DNA of 41,158 nucleotides from the NCBI GenBank assembly GCA_041441555.1, contig JASDSW010000094.1:1-41158 (forward strand), given 5' to 3'. The DNA is from Pseudaeromonas sp041441555. Its GTDB lineage: Bacteria > Pseudomonadota > Gammaproteobacteria > Enterobacterales > Aeromonadaceae. The notes beneath the pieces are model-generated. The model saw only the letters and a program-made list of their open reading frames with translations. It was not told the origin of the DNA and did no database searches. Of the stretch, positions 24,088 to 32,109 are shown in pieces. A program made the translations under genes and the position numbers. Each line of letters begins with the position of its first letter. Positions within the stretch are counted from its first letter, which is position 1.

Positions 24088-25872
24088 CTAGCGGTACATG
24101 GCCTCGATCTCGGCCCCAAAGGCCTGCTCGATCACCTTGCGACGCAGCTTCAGGGTCGGCGTCAACTCGCCCAACTCCATCGAGAACGGCCGCGGCAGCA
24201 GGGTAAACTTCTTGACCTGCTCATACTTGGCCAAACTCCGTTGCAGCTCGTTGATCCGCGCCTCGAAGAAGGCGACCACCTTGCCGTGACGCAGCAGCTC
24301 CAGCTTGTTCTGATACTCCAGACCGATGGAGCGGGCATACTCCTCCAGCGCCTCAAAGCTCGGCACAATCAGCGCCGAGACAAAGTGGCGGGCATCGGCA
24401 ATCACCGCGATCTGCTCGATGAAGCGATCTTGCGACAAAGCCCCCTCGACCAGTTGCGGCGCCACATACTTGCCGTTCGAGGTCTTCATCAGCTCCTTGA
24501 GCCGTTCGGTAAACAGCAAGCGCCCCTGGGCATCCAGATCACCGGCATCCCCGGTACGGAAGAAGCCATCCTCGGTGAAGACCTTGGCGGTCTCCTCGGG
24601 CTTGTTGTAGTAACCGCGCATTACGGTCGGTCCCTTGACCTGGATCTCCTTGTCCTCGCCGAGGCGCACCTCCAGACCATCCAGCGGCGTGCCTATGGTG
24701 CCAATCGCCAGATCGTCCAGTTCAGGGCAGGAGACGGTGGCGTTGGTCTCTGTCAGACCGTAACCACACTTGATGTTGAGCCCCGCCGCATTGAAGAAGA
24801 GGTTGATCTCATCGGCCAGGCGGGCACCACCCACCGGCAGGAAGCGCACGCGGCCGCCAAAACGGCGGCGCAGGGTGGAGAAGAGCAGCCAGTCCGCGAC
24901 CTTGTGTTGCAACGTCAGTCCGAGGCTTGGCACCTCACCACCGCGTTTGACCTCCAGCGCCTTGAGCCCCACCGCCTTGCACCAGTAGAAAAGGGTGCGA
25001 CGCAACCAGTTGCCTCCATCCGCCTTGCCGTGAATGATGTTGTAAGCCTTCTCGTAGACCCGAGGCACCGCACACATCAGGGTCGGCCGCACCTCGTGCA
25101 GCACCGACATCACCGCCTGGGGATCGCGGATATAGACGTTCACCGCGCCACGGTACAACACATAAAAGGTCCAGTACCGTTCGTAGACATGGCTCAACGG
25201 CAGCAGCGCCAGCGAGACATCCTCATGGCCGACCACCACCCGCTGATCGTGCATCACCAGCAAGGCCGCCAGGTTGTTGAAATCGACCATGACCCCCTTG
25301 GGTTCCCCGGTCGTGCCGGAGGTATAGACCAGGGTCAACAGGTCATCCATCTGGTACTCCGCCGCACGGCGGGTCAGCTCGTCGGCGCTCGGTTCGTGGT
25401 TCCCCAACTGCAACAGGGCATCGAAGTGCATCGCCTGCGGGCAACCGCGCAGATCCACGTGCTCATCGAAGCAGATGATCTGGCTGATCTCGCCCTCGTT
25501 TAGCAGCTGCAGTGCCAGATCAAACTGGGGCTGTTCACCGACGAACAGGATGCGGATCCCGGCATCCCGCAGTATGTAGCGGGTCTGCTCCAGGGTATTG
25601 GTCGGATAGATGGGCACCACGACGCCGCGCGCAGCCAGGATGCCCAGATCGGCCATGGTCCACTCGGGCATGTTGCGTGAGAAGATCCCCACCATTTGCT
25701 GGGGCTGATGACCGAGGCGGATCAGTGCCTGAGCCAGATAATCCATGCTGCGGCCCAATGCCTGCCAGCTGATGTCGCGCCATTGTCCATCCTGTTGGAC
25801 ACGCAACGCGGCTTTGTTCTTCAATCCCTCGATTCGCTTGCGAAAAACTCGAACCAAATGGAGCTCGTGCAT
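24088..25872 (-). CDS. Long-chain fatty acid--CoA ligase (FAA1-type AMP-forming)
   Basis: Adenylate-forming enzyme activating long-chain fatty acids to acyl-CoA at the inner membrane. The 594-residue length and sequence fit the FAA1/COG1022 group rather than the shorter E. coli FadD type. The P-loop-like YTSGTTGEPKG is at residues 183-193, the adenylate motif GYGLTETNA lies near 368, and FRTGDAGDLDAQGRLLFTERLKE without gaps includes the ATP-ribose and hinge residues. AGGTGG lies 6 nt before the ATG. A 162-bp intergenic region separates it from the divergent thioredoxin-fold gene. A role in beta-oxidation or in recycling of membrane fatty acids cannot be distinguished. Confidence 0.92.
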   Translation of the reverse strand: MHELHLVRVFRKRIEGLKNKAALRVQQDGQWRDISWQALGRSMDYLAQALIRLGHQPQQMVGIFSRNMPEWTMADLGILAARGVVVPIYPTNTLEQTRYILRDAGIRILFVGEQPQFDLALQLLNEGEISQIICFDEHVDLRGCPQAMHFDALLQLGNHEPSADELTRRAAEYQMDDLLTLVYTSGTTGEPKGVMVDFNNLAALLVMHDQRVVVGHEDVSLALLPLSHVYERYWTFYVLYRGAVNVYIRDPQAVMSVLHEVRPTLMCAVPRVYEKAYNIIHGKADGGNWLRRTLFYWCKAVGLKALEVKRGGEVPSLGLTLQHKVADWLLFSTLRRRFGGRVRFLPVGGARLADEINLFFNAAGLNIKCGYGLTETNATVSCPELDDLAIGTIGTPLDGLEVRLGEDKEIQVKGPTVMRGYYNKPEETAKVFTEDGFFRTGDAGDLDAQGRLLFTERLKELMKTSNGKYVAPQLVEGALSQDRFIEQIAVIADARHFVSALIVPSFEALEEYARSIGLEYQNKLELLRHGKVVAFFEARINELQRSLAKYEQVKKFTLLPRPFSMELGELTPTLKLRRKVIEQAFGAEIEAMYR

Positions 25873-26034
25873 CAGGATCCACCTATCTAGTTACAGTTGT
25901 ACGTCACAGCGGGGCCGCAGGAGCGGCACCCGGCGTCAGGATCCCATATTTTAGCGTACAGGTGTTAGCTTTTTGAAAAAGGGCGCGCACAGGCGCAGAA
26001 TAGTGGTTCACTAGAGACCAAGCAGGAATCCGGC

Positions 26035-26577
26035 ATGCAAAAACTCTCGTTGAATATGAAGATCATGATTGGTTCGTCACTGCTGCTGTTGATCGCCTGT
26101 CTGCTGGCGCTCTTCACCCTCGATGGTCTCTCTCGGGGCAAACCGATCAACTGGTTGCACAATGCCGCCGGCTATCAGCAGGCCGTCTACCGCGCGCAGC
26201 AAAATGGCAAACCCCTGCTGATCCTGCTCGATAGTGCCGATTGCGCGCGCTGCCGCCAGTTGGAGCAGCAACTGTGGCAAGACCCGGCCCTGCACTCCGG
26301 ACTGAACGATTGGCAACTGGTTCGCCTGCAGCGTGATGCCGATGCCGCCACGGCGCAATTGGTCAGCCACTACCAGGGCAGCACCGAGCTGCCGCTGGTC
26401 ATTCTGGAGCGATCACCCCAGGGGGCTACTCAACCTCTCTATTTCAATCGCACCCTGAGCCAATTCAGCCTGGCCACCGATCCCAACCTCGCCGCCCAAC
26501 CTCTGGAGACGCCGCGCCTGCTCAAGGCGCTGGCCCAATGGCTGCAAGCCCATCAATCTCCGACCCAGGAGCCCTGA
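26035..26577 (+). CDS. Membrane-anchored thioredoxin-fold protein
   Basis: The 180-residue protein has one N-terminal membrane anchor (about 10-29) followed by a periplasmic thioredoxin-like domain. The motif DCARC (Cys70-Ala-Arg-Cys73) sits after a LLILLDSADC strand as in Thioredoxin_7/DUF255-like proteins, and the cis-proline region is TELPLVIL. A thiol-disulfide role is inferred. AGGA lies 7 nt before the ATG. Its last 25 bp overlap the 3' end of the convergent M23 peptidase gene. Confidence 0.8.
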   Translation: MQKLSLNMKIMIGSSLLLLIACLLALFTLDGLSRGKPINWLHNAAGYQQAVYRAQQNGKPLLILLDSADCARCRQLEQQLWQDPALHSGLNDWQLVRLQRDADAATAQLVSHYQGSTELPLVILERSPQGATQPLYFNRTLSQFSLATDPNLAAQPLETPRLLKALAQWLQAHQSPTQEP

Positions 26578-27428
26578 TCCGGCACCTGACCGCGAATGTG
26601 GAACGGAATGGCTAACAAGCGCTGACCGTCGTTGCGCTGCACCGCAAAGTGCAGATGCGGCGCCGTGCTGTAGCCGCTGTTGCCCGACTCGGCGATCATC
26701 TCCCCCATCTGTACCGACTGACCCACCGACACCCGGGCCGAATCGGTGCGCAAATGGGCATAGACGGTCATGGTGCCGTCCGGATGCAGCAGACGGATGA
26801 AGTTGGTCTTGGCCCGATAGCCCGGATCACTGCCGCCGCGGCCAAAGCCCATCTTCATATCCAGCACCATGCCTCCGCGCGCCGCCAGGATCGGCGTGCC
26901 TTCCGGCATGGGGAGATCGATGGCATACCGATTCCCCGGTGAACGATGGCTAAAGCCACCATTGAAGCCCTGAGAGACTCGGAATCGGCCACGAAACGGG
27001 GGCTGCAACTCGGAATCCACCACCCGGGAGGGGATGCCGATGACGAACTGGTGGCTGATCTCCAGCTGCCCGGCACCGCTGTAACGCAGGTTATCGACAA
27101 ACTGCTCGGAGCGCGCCGGCACTATGATGGGTTCACGCAGATCGCGCGTCGTATGGACCCCGGCATACTGACTCAGCGACAGAGTGACGGTGACCGGACC
27201 ATGAAACTCATTGATGATGAACAGGTTGCCGCTGGGGGTATAGCGCAGCTTGACCTTGCCTGGATCCGGATCCAGATACTCGATCTCTTCCGGCTCATAG
27301 GGGGCCGCCAACGCCAAATCATCGGTGTAACTGACGGTACCGCTGGCGTCCACATACTTGTAGACGCGAGCCGCCAGCGGATTAGCCACCACCAATAAGC
27401 AGACCAACAGGCCATACCAGCCGCGCAT
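26553..27428 (-). CDS. M23 family metallopeptidase with DUF4124 N-terminus
   Basis: Predicted secreted murein peptidase of 291 residues from ATG 27428, which lies 1 bp after the rimI stop. A signal peptide (1-20) leads to a DUF4124 segment (VYKYVDASGTVSYTD). A beta-rich middle and a LytM/M23 domain follow (about 145-285). Zinc-site candidates are Asp171 in RYAIDLPMPEGTP, His225 in VYAHL and the HLH pair (258-260). The usual first His four residues before the Asp is Arg here; His161 further upstream may replace it. It ends holD-rimI-M23. Confidence 0.88.
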   Translation of the reverse strand: MRGWYGLLVCLLVVANPLAARVYKYVDASGTVSYTDDLALAAPYEPEEIEYLDPDPGKVKLRYTPSGNLFIINEFHGPVTVTLSLSQYAGVHTTRDLREPIIVPARSEQFVDNLRYSGAGQLEISHQFVIGIPSRVVDSELQPPFRGRFRVSQGFNGGFSHRSPGNRYAIDLPMPEGTPILAARGGMVLDMKMGFGRGGSDPGYRAKTNFIRLLHPDGTMTVYAHLRTDSARVSVGQSVQMGEMIAESGNSGYSTAPHLHFAVQRNDGQRLLAIPFHIRGQVPDQGSWVGD

Positions 27429-27429
27429 C

Positions 27430-27888
27430 CTAGCCGCCACCCTCACCGCTCGCGCCACGGCGCATCACCAGGGCATCCTCTTGTCCCTGCTCGGCGCGAT
27501 AATAGCCTTTGCGGACCCCGACTTGCTGGTAACCGGCCTGCTCATAGAGATGCTGGGCGCGTTCGTTGCTGCGCCGCACCTCCAGCCACCAGCAACGGCA
27601 ACCGGCCGCATCACTCGCTTGCAGATAGTGCGCCAGCAGCAGCCGACCAATCCCCTCGCCCTGATGACGTGGATCGACACAGATGTTGTGCAGCGTGCTC
27701 TCATCCAGCAGTTGCTCGGCGATGTAGTAACCCAGCAACTGCCCCGCCTGCCAGCAGCCGACGTTGGCATAGCGCTCACCGAAGCTCGCCAGCAACACCC
27801 GCTCGGACCAGGGGAACGGATGCGCGCTCTGTTCGATCGGTAGCATGGCCGGCACATCGGCCGGCGTCAGCGGGCGAAACTCAACCAC
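27430..27888 (-). CDS. rimI: Ribosomal protein S18-alanine N-acetyltransferase RimI
   Basis: GNAT acetyltransferase that acetylates the N-terminus of ribosomal protein S18. The start is taken as GTG at 27888 (VVEFRPLTPADVPAML), with GGGGGAG about 8 nt upstream, giving 152 residues and overlapping the holD stop. Longer readings run antiparallel to family expectation inside holD. The acetyl-CoA loop RHQGEGIGRLLL follows the conserved LHNICVDP strand, and WLEVRRSNERAQHLYEQAGY is the RimI signature. holD-rimI is the standard E. coli order. Confidence 0.93.
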   Translation of the reverse strand: MVEFRPLTPADVPAMLPIEQSAHPFPWSERVLLASFGERYANVGCWQAGQLLGYYIAEQLLDESTLHNICVDPRHQGEGIGRLLLAHYLQASDAAGCRCWWLEVRRSNERAQHLYEQAGYQQVGVRKGYYRAEQGQEDALVMRRGASGEGGG

Positions 27889-28273
27889 AGGGCCACTCCC
27901 CCACCAAGGCGGCGTCGCACAATTGCTGCCACAGCGCCCGCTTGCCCTGGGTCGCATCCAGACACCCGGCGACGCGCTGCTCGCGCCACGCCAGATTCGA
28001 GGGTTCACGCTCCAGCACCAGCAGCAGATCCTGCGCGCTAGGTGTCACCTCTGGGCTCCACGCCTGACACGGCAGGCCGGGGAATAATCGGCGAAAATCA
28101 GCCAGCCACGCCGGAGCCGGCCCCACCAGCCACAGCGTCCGTCCCCCGGCAGGGGTCGCATCACCAGAGTCTCGTGCCGGCAGCGAGCCCTGTAAGGCCA
28201 GCAGCTCGGGACGGCGTAACTGCCAATGCAGCAGCCCCAGCGGTTTAAACAGCGCCCAGCGACGGTCACTCAT
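27881..28273 (-). CDS. holD: DNA polymerase III subunit psi
   Basis: HolD (psi) bridges the chi subunit and the tau/gamma clamp loader and helps the replisome contact SSB. The 130-residue protein is weakly conserved, as usual. The N-terminal LGLLHWQLRRPELLALQG corresponds to E. coli LGITQWSLRRPGALQG, and the C-terminal KRALWQQLC matches RAALWQQIC. Position immediately upstream of rimI is decisive. Confidence 0.9.
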   Translation of the reverse strand: MSDRRWALFKPLGLLHWQLRRPELLALQGSLPARDSGDATPAGGRTLWLVGPAPAWLADFRRLFPGLPCQAWSPEVTPSAQDLLLVLEREPSNLAWREQRVAGCLDATQGKRALWQQLCDAALVGEWPCG

Positions 28274-28402
28274 CTTGTCTCATCATCCTCTTCCACGCCC
28301 TAGAGTGCAGGCGCGCACAGTCTATCACTCCTCCAAGAAGGAACGTCCTTTCAGACGCCGACTCGGCCCTTTTTTACACCGGCAACTGCAGAATCCCCTT
28401 GC

Positions 28403-28424
28403 GTTTGTGAGGCCAATCACAACA
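28403..28424 (+). promoter_or_regulatory. Candidate CRP (cAMP receptor protein) binding site upstream of ravA
   Basis: TGTGA (28406-28410), six bases GGCCAA, TCACA (28417-28421) is a perfect match to the CRP core consensus TGTGA-N6-TCACA. It lies about 96 bp upstream of the ravA start and about 130 bp upstream of the divergent holD start. It could control ravA-viaA; a promoter was not firmly placed. Confidence 0.65.
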
Positions 28425-28516
28425 ATTAGCAACTTGGGCTGCCGATCGATGAGCCAGAGCGCAGCGGCGCTGTTCGGTTCATACTTTGCCGGAGCAGCAC
28501 AGAGCAAACCAGCCAC

Positions 28517-30169
28517 ATGGGACACCCAACAATGAGCGGCAAAGTACTGCAAGATAGGATCCGGCAACTGATCGACGCACTCGCGCAGGGGTTGTATGAG
28601 CGCAAAGACACCATCCGCCTCTGCCTGTTGGCCGCCCTCTCGGGCGAGAGCGTCTTCATGCTCGGCCCGCCAGGCATCGCCAAGAGCCTGATTGCCCGCC
28701 GCCTGATCTGTGCCTTCCGCGACAGCCGGGCGTTCGAATACCTGATGACCCGTTTCTCGACGCCGGAGGAGGTGTTTGGCCCTCTGTCGATCCAGGCACT
28801 GAAGGACGAGGGGCGCTATCTGCGCCTGACCGACGGCTATCTTCCCGATGCCGAAGTAGTCTTTCTGGACGAAATCTGGAAGGCGGGTCCGGCTATCCTC
28901 AATACCCTGCTGACGGTCATCAACGAGCACAGATTCCGCAACGGCGAGAAGGAGATGTCGGTTCCGATGCGGCTGCTGGTTACCGCCTCCAACGAGCTAC
29001 CACAAGAAGATAGTGGCCTCGAAGCCCTCTACGATCGCATGCTGCTGCGGCTGTGGCTCGACCGCATTCAGGACAAGCAGAACTTTCGCGCCATGCTGAC
29101 CAGCCGTCAGGATCCGGCGCTGGATCCGGTGCCGACAAGCTTGAAGATCGACGACGACGAGTACCAGGATTGGCAGAAGAATCTCACGCAAGTCAGCCTT
29201 GGGGATGCGATGTTCGAGCAGCTGTTCGAACTGCGCGAGCGGTTGAATCAGCTCAACAGCCAGAGCCGTGATGACAGCCATCAACAGTCGCTGTATGTCT
29301 CGGATCGGCGCTGGAAGAAAGCCCTGCGCCTGCTGCAAGCCAGCGCCTTCTTCAATGGTCGTCAGCAGATAGTGCCGCTCGATCTGCTCCTGCTCAAAGA
29401 CTGCCTGTGGCACGACCTCTATGCCCGCGAACAGATCACCCAGCAGCTCTCAGACTATGCCTGTCGTCAGGCATTTGCCCAGGAACGGTTGAGCTTCGCC
29501 CAGCAACGTCTGCGCCACGATCTACAGCTCTTCCACGAAGAGATGGCTCATGAGCTCTGCTGCCAGTTGGAGCCGCGCACCAATCGACTGATCAAGCGTG
29601 ACACCCCGGCCTGGCACATCGACTTCAAAGGATCCGAGCTGGATCGTCATCAGACCCAGTTCCGTCTGCTGTTTCTCGTGCCCTGCCAGCTGGATCCCCA
29701 GCAGCCAGAGCGGGCCACCCGTTATGCCGAACTCAGTCGCGGCGAGCTGCTGCGCTGGCTCAGCCGAGGCGGTAGCGTGCAGGTTTACCTGCATGAGGAT
29801 CAACACAGCACCACCCTAACCCTGGATGTCGACCAGCATCAGCAACTGATGGCGCGCGATGCCGCCCACCGCGCCATTCCGGTGGCCATCGCCCGCCCGG
29901 ATGGCATCCCCCAGTGGCAGTCCCAACGCTGGTTGGAGCGGCTGGAAGCCCTCTATGGCCAACGCAGCGAGCTGCTGCAGGAGATCCAGCAACAGCGTCA
30001 GCGCTTCAATGGCCAGTGTCCGCACCTGTTCCTCGGCGAGGAGTGGCTGCTGCAGATTGAAGAGAGCCTGCTGCAACTGATGCAGAAGGATGAGGCACTG
30101 CTGCAACTGCTGGATGAAGCCCGTGAGGCGCTGGACAACCTGCTGCAAAATGCCGGAGGCGCACGATGA
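28517..30169 (+). CDS. ravA: MoxR AAA+ ATPase RavA
   Basis: RavA is a MoxR-type AAA+ ATPase that partners the VWA protein ViaA. In E. coli it binds the inducible lysine decarboxylase LdcI, and the pair also interacts with respiratory complexes and influences aminoglycoside sensitivity. The 550-residue product starts MGHPTMSGKV, resembling E. coli MAHP; an internal ATG (28532) is an alternative. Walker A GPPGIAKS is at 50-57, Walker B VVFLDEIW near 115, and the sensor region VTASNELPQEDSGLEALYDR follows. It overlaps viaA by 4 nt (ATGA). Confidence 0.94.
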   Translation: MGHPTMSGKVLQDRIRQLIDALAQGLYERKDTIRLCLLAALSGESVFMLGPPGIAKSLIARRLICAFRDSRAFEYLMTRFSTPEEVFGPLSIQALKDEGRYLRLTDGYLPDAEVVFLDEIWKAGPAILNTLLTVINEHRFRNGEKEMSVPMRLLVTASNELPQEDSGLEALYDRMLLRLWLDRIQDKQNFRAMLTSRQDPALDPVPTSLKIDDDEYQDWQKNLTQVSLGDAMFEQLFELRERLNQLNSQSRDDSHQQSLYVSDRRWKKALRLLQASAFFNGRQQIVPLDLLLLKDCLWHDLYAREQITQQLSDYACRQAFAQERLSFAQQRLRHDLQLFHEEMAHELCCQLEPRTNRLIKRDTPAWHIDFKGSELDRHQTQFRLLFLVPCQLDPQQPERATRYAELSRGELLRWLSRGGSVQVYLHEDQHSTTLTLDVDQHQQLMARDAAHRAIPVAIARPDGIPQWQSQRWLERLEALYGQRSELLQEIQQQRQRFNGQCPHLFLGEEWLLQIEESLLQLMQKDEALLQLLDEAREALDNLLQNAGGAR

Positions 30170-31608
30170 TCGAGCTGCACACGATCGCCACCCTGCTCTC
30201 GTTCAACGAGACCGATATGCTCAGGGATGTGGTCAGCAGCTTCATGGCTTCGCCGCAGGTCTCGGGCTTTTTGCAGGCTAGGCCGAAATTCGAACAACAG
30301 ATCCGCGAACAACTGCAGCACTGGGGGCGCAGCCTCAACAGCGAGGTGCAACATAGACCGGCGCCGCCGGAGCTGGAGTCTGAATTTCGGTTGTATCAGG
30401 AAACGGCCACCCTCAGCGCCGAACAGTTCAACCAGCATGAGAAGCGACTGTTGTGCCAGTTGGCCACCAACAGCACCTTTCACGAGGAGGCCCGCGAACT
30501 GCTGGAGCAGCTCAGAGAGTCCAATTCTCACCTACGCAAGCAACTGTTTTTGCACAAGTGGCGCGATAGCTTGGTGGGTCGCATCATGCACCTGGAGCTG
30601 GAGATCGCCGATCAGGAGCGGGAACGGCTGCTCAAGGAGCTCGAACAGCGCATCGAGATCGCCAGCCAGGTTGAAGAGACCCTGCAGACGCAAAATCCGG
30701 GCACGCTTTGGGATTTGAGCGCCGCCACCCTGTTGCACGGCGACAGCCGACGCCTGCACCACTACGCACAATTTCTGGCGCGCAACCCCGAGTTGCAGCG
30801 CATCGCCGACGAGCTCGGGCAGGCTGCCCGCCAGGAGAGTGAGGCCCAGCAACACCTGACGCTGGTCGAGCGCCGGGTCATGCAGTACGAACAACGGGAT
30901 CTGGTGCCCGACGATCTGGTCGGCATCCACCAGAGCAACCAGCTCAACCGCTTGCTACCCTCCGAGGCCATGCTGCTGGCCAATCCGGATCTGGAAACCA
31001 TCTTCTACAAGCACCTGGCGGAACGTCGGCTCCTGAATTACCACTTCATGGGGCAAAGCCGCAGTCCACAGATCCAGCAGGTCGAGCAATTCACCCAGGG
31101 CGAAAATCTGCTGCCCAAGGGCCCCTTCATCGTCTGTATCGACACATCCGGCTCGATGAGCGGCTATCCGGAGGAGACCGCCAAGGCGCTCTGTTTTGCC
31201 CTGTTGCAGATCGCCTTGAATGAGGGACGCGACTGCATCATCCAGCTGTTCTCCACCGATGTGGTCAGCTACGAGTTGACCGGACCTCAGGGCCTGCAAG
31301 AGGCGTTGAGTTTTCTCGGCTGCAGTTTCAAAGGGGGTACCGATCTGACCCCCTGCTTCGCCCAAACCCTACAGCGCATGCAAGAGCAGGGCTACCAGAA
31401 TGCCGATGCCATCGTGCTCTCCGATTTCATTGCCCAACGACTGCCGGTCGAGATGCTGGAGCGGGTACGCGACATCAAGGAGCAGGGCAACCGTTTCAAT
31501 GCCATCTGCTTGTCGCGTCACGGCAAGCCAGCATTGATGAAGATTTTTGATGCCGTCTGGCGTTTTGATACCGGGCTGGGCGGGCGCCTGCTGCGCCGCT
31601 TGCGCTGA
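30166..31608 (+). CDS. viaA: VWA domain protein ViaA
   Basis: ViaA is the von Willebrand factor A partner that stimulates RavA ATPase. The 480-residue protein has a long helical N-terminal part with many Glu/Gln-rich segments and a C-terminal VWA domain. That domain carries the MIDAS motif DTSGS (326-330), then GGTDLTPCF and LSDF with the remaining metal ligands. The start overlaps the ravA stop. Confidence 0.94.
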   Translation: MIELHTIATLLSFNETDMLRDVVSSFMASPQVSGFLQARPKFEQQIREQLQHWGRSLNSEVQHRPAPPELESEFRLYQETATLSAEQFNQHEKRLLCQLATNSTFHEEARELLEQLRESNSHLRKQLFLHKWRDSLVGRIMHLELEIADQERERLLKELEQRIEIASQVEETLQTQNPGTLWDLSAATLLHGDSRRLHHYAQFLARNPELQRIADELGQAARQESEAQQHLTLVERRVMQYEQRDLVPDDLVGIHQSNQLNRLLPSEAMLLANPDLETIFYKHLAERRLLNYHFMGQSRSPQIQQVEQFTQGENLLPKGPFIVCIDTSGSMSGYPEETAKALCFALLQIALNEGRDCIIQLFSTDVVSYELTGPQGLQEALSFLGCSFKGGTDLTPCFAQTLQRMQEQGYQNADAIVLSDFIAQRLPVEMLERVRDIKEQGNRFNAICLSRHGKPALMKIFDAVWRFDTGLGGRLLRRLR

Positions 31609-31639
31609 CGGGCGCCCGGTCTAGTCGGCGCCAAAATGC

Positions 31640-31665
31640 AAAAACCCGCCAGAAGGCGGGTCTTT
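31640..31665. terminator. Bidirectional terminator between viaA and tRNA-Trp
   Basis: ACCCGCC (31644-31650), loop AGAA, GGCGGGT (31655-31661). On the minus strand it is followed by a good T-run (GGGTTTTTGCATTTT), so it mainly ends the tRNA-Trp transcript. On the plus strand the T-run (TCTTT) is weaker but can serve viaA. Confidence 0.88.
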
Positions 31666-31677
31666 AGAATGCAGTGT

Positions 31678-31754
31678 TGGCAGGGGCGGAGGGATTCGAA
31701 CCCCCAACCATCGGTTTTGGAGACCGCTGTTCTACCAATTGGAACTACGCCCCT
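31678..31754 (-). tRNA. tRNA-Trp (anticodon CCA)
   Basis: The minus strand reads AGGGGCG ... CGCCCCT as a perfect 7-bp acceptor stem (31754-31748 with 31688-31682). The anticodon arm CGGTCTCCAAAACCG has anticodon CCA, the T-arm is GGGGGTTCGAATCCC, the discriminator base is G, and the 3' CCA is encoded. It is a single tRNA gene with its own promoter and terminator. Confidence 0.97.
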
Positions 31755-31770
31755 GCATTCAACGAGGCGC

Positions 31771-31798
31771 ATTATACAAACTGACCTTTAAAGGTAAA
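31771..31798 (-). promoter_or_regulatory. Promoter of tRNA-Trp
   Basis: On the minus strand a perfect -10 TATAAT (31776-31771) follows a -35-like TTTACC (31798-31793) after 16 nt. The G/C-rich discriminator GCGCCTCG after the -10 is typical of stringently controlled stable-RNA promoters. A perfect 12-bp palindrome ACCTTTAAAGGT (31784-31795) lies across the spacer. Confidence 0.75.
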
Positions 31799-31898
31799 GC
31801 GCTTTTTCTGCCATTCACGCGCAAGTGTGCAACAAATAAACGAAAAGTGACTCGCACCCCATTCTCCCGGCGCGGTCGTTATTTCCTGGCGCCATCAA

Positions 31899-31927
31899 TT
31901 AACATGCCCCGCGGCTTGCTCTATAAT
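31899..31927 (+). promoter_or_regulatory. Promoter of pyrL-pyrB-pyrI
   Basis: -35 TTAACA (31899-31904, five of six consensus bases), 17-nt spacer, and perfect -10 TATAAT (31922-31927). Transcription would begin near 31934, about 30 nt before the leader peptide start. The start region (CACTGCCGC) lacks the T-run used for reiterative transcription at E. coli pyrBI. Confidence 0.85.
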
Positions 31928-31964
31928 CACTGCCGCTCTGATTCAAGGATGAGGAAATAGGACG

Positions 31965-32096
31965 ATGTGGACAAACGATTGCCACCTCACGTTCGGCACC
32001 ACGGCTCGTGGCGCCACGCCTTTCCGGATCAGCGCAGCTCCCATGAAACAGCCCCGTTTGCAGGGGCTTTTTTCTGTCCGTACGACCGCTCTCTAA
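31965..32096 (+). CDS. pyrL: pyrBI operon leader peptide PyrL
   Basis: The 43-codon frame from ATG 31965 (MWTNDCHLTFGTTARGATPF, ending VRTTAL) runs through the attenuator hairpin and stops 13 nt before pyrB, just as the 44-residue E. coli PyrL does. GAGGA is upstream (about 9 nt). In E. coli, coupling of the ribosome to RNA polymerase on this leader prevents termination when UTP is low. A second frame from GTG 31967 encodes GAFFCP across the terminator, like E. coli PyrL, but continues into pyrB. I prefer the ATG frame by length and stop position; the peptide sequence itself probably does not matter. Confidence 0.7.
   Translation: MWTNDCHLTFGTTARGATPFRISAAPMKQPRLQGLFSVRTTAL
31995..32015 (+). 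promoter_or_regulatory. Candidate transcription-pause hairpin in pyrL
   Basis: GGCACCACG (31995-32003), loop GCT, CGTGGCGCC (32007-32015): a 9-bp arm with one A/C mismatch, upstream of the attenuator. By analogy to E. coli pyrBI it could pause polymerase. The U-rich stretch after it is short (CCTTTCC), so UTP sensing may be weaker. Confidence 0.5.
32051..32073 (+). terminator. pyrBI attenuator (intrinsic terminator within pyrL)
   Basis: GCCCC (32051-32055), loop GTTTGCA, GGGGC (32063-32067), then six T (32068-32073), inside the leader frame and 36 nt before pyrB. This is the position of the UTP-controlled attenuator in enterobacteria. Confidence 0.88.
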
Positions 32097-32109
32097 GGGA
32101 ACTCAGACG

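Noticed and set aside
24241..25503. 420-codon frame antisense to the acyl-CoA synthetase
   Set aside because: Compositional shadow of a gene with clear adenylate-forming motifs on the minus strand.
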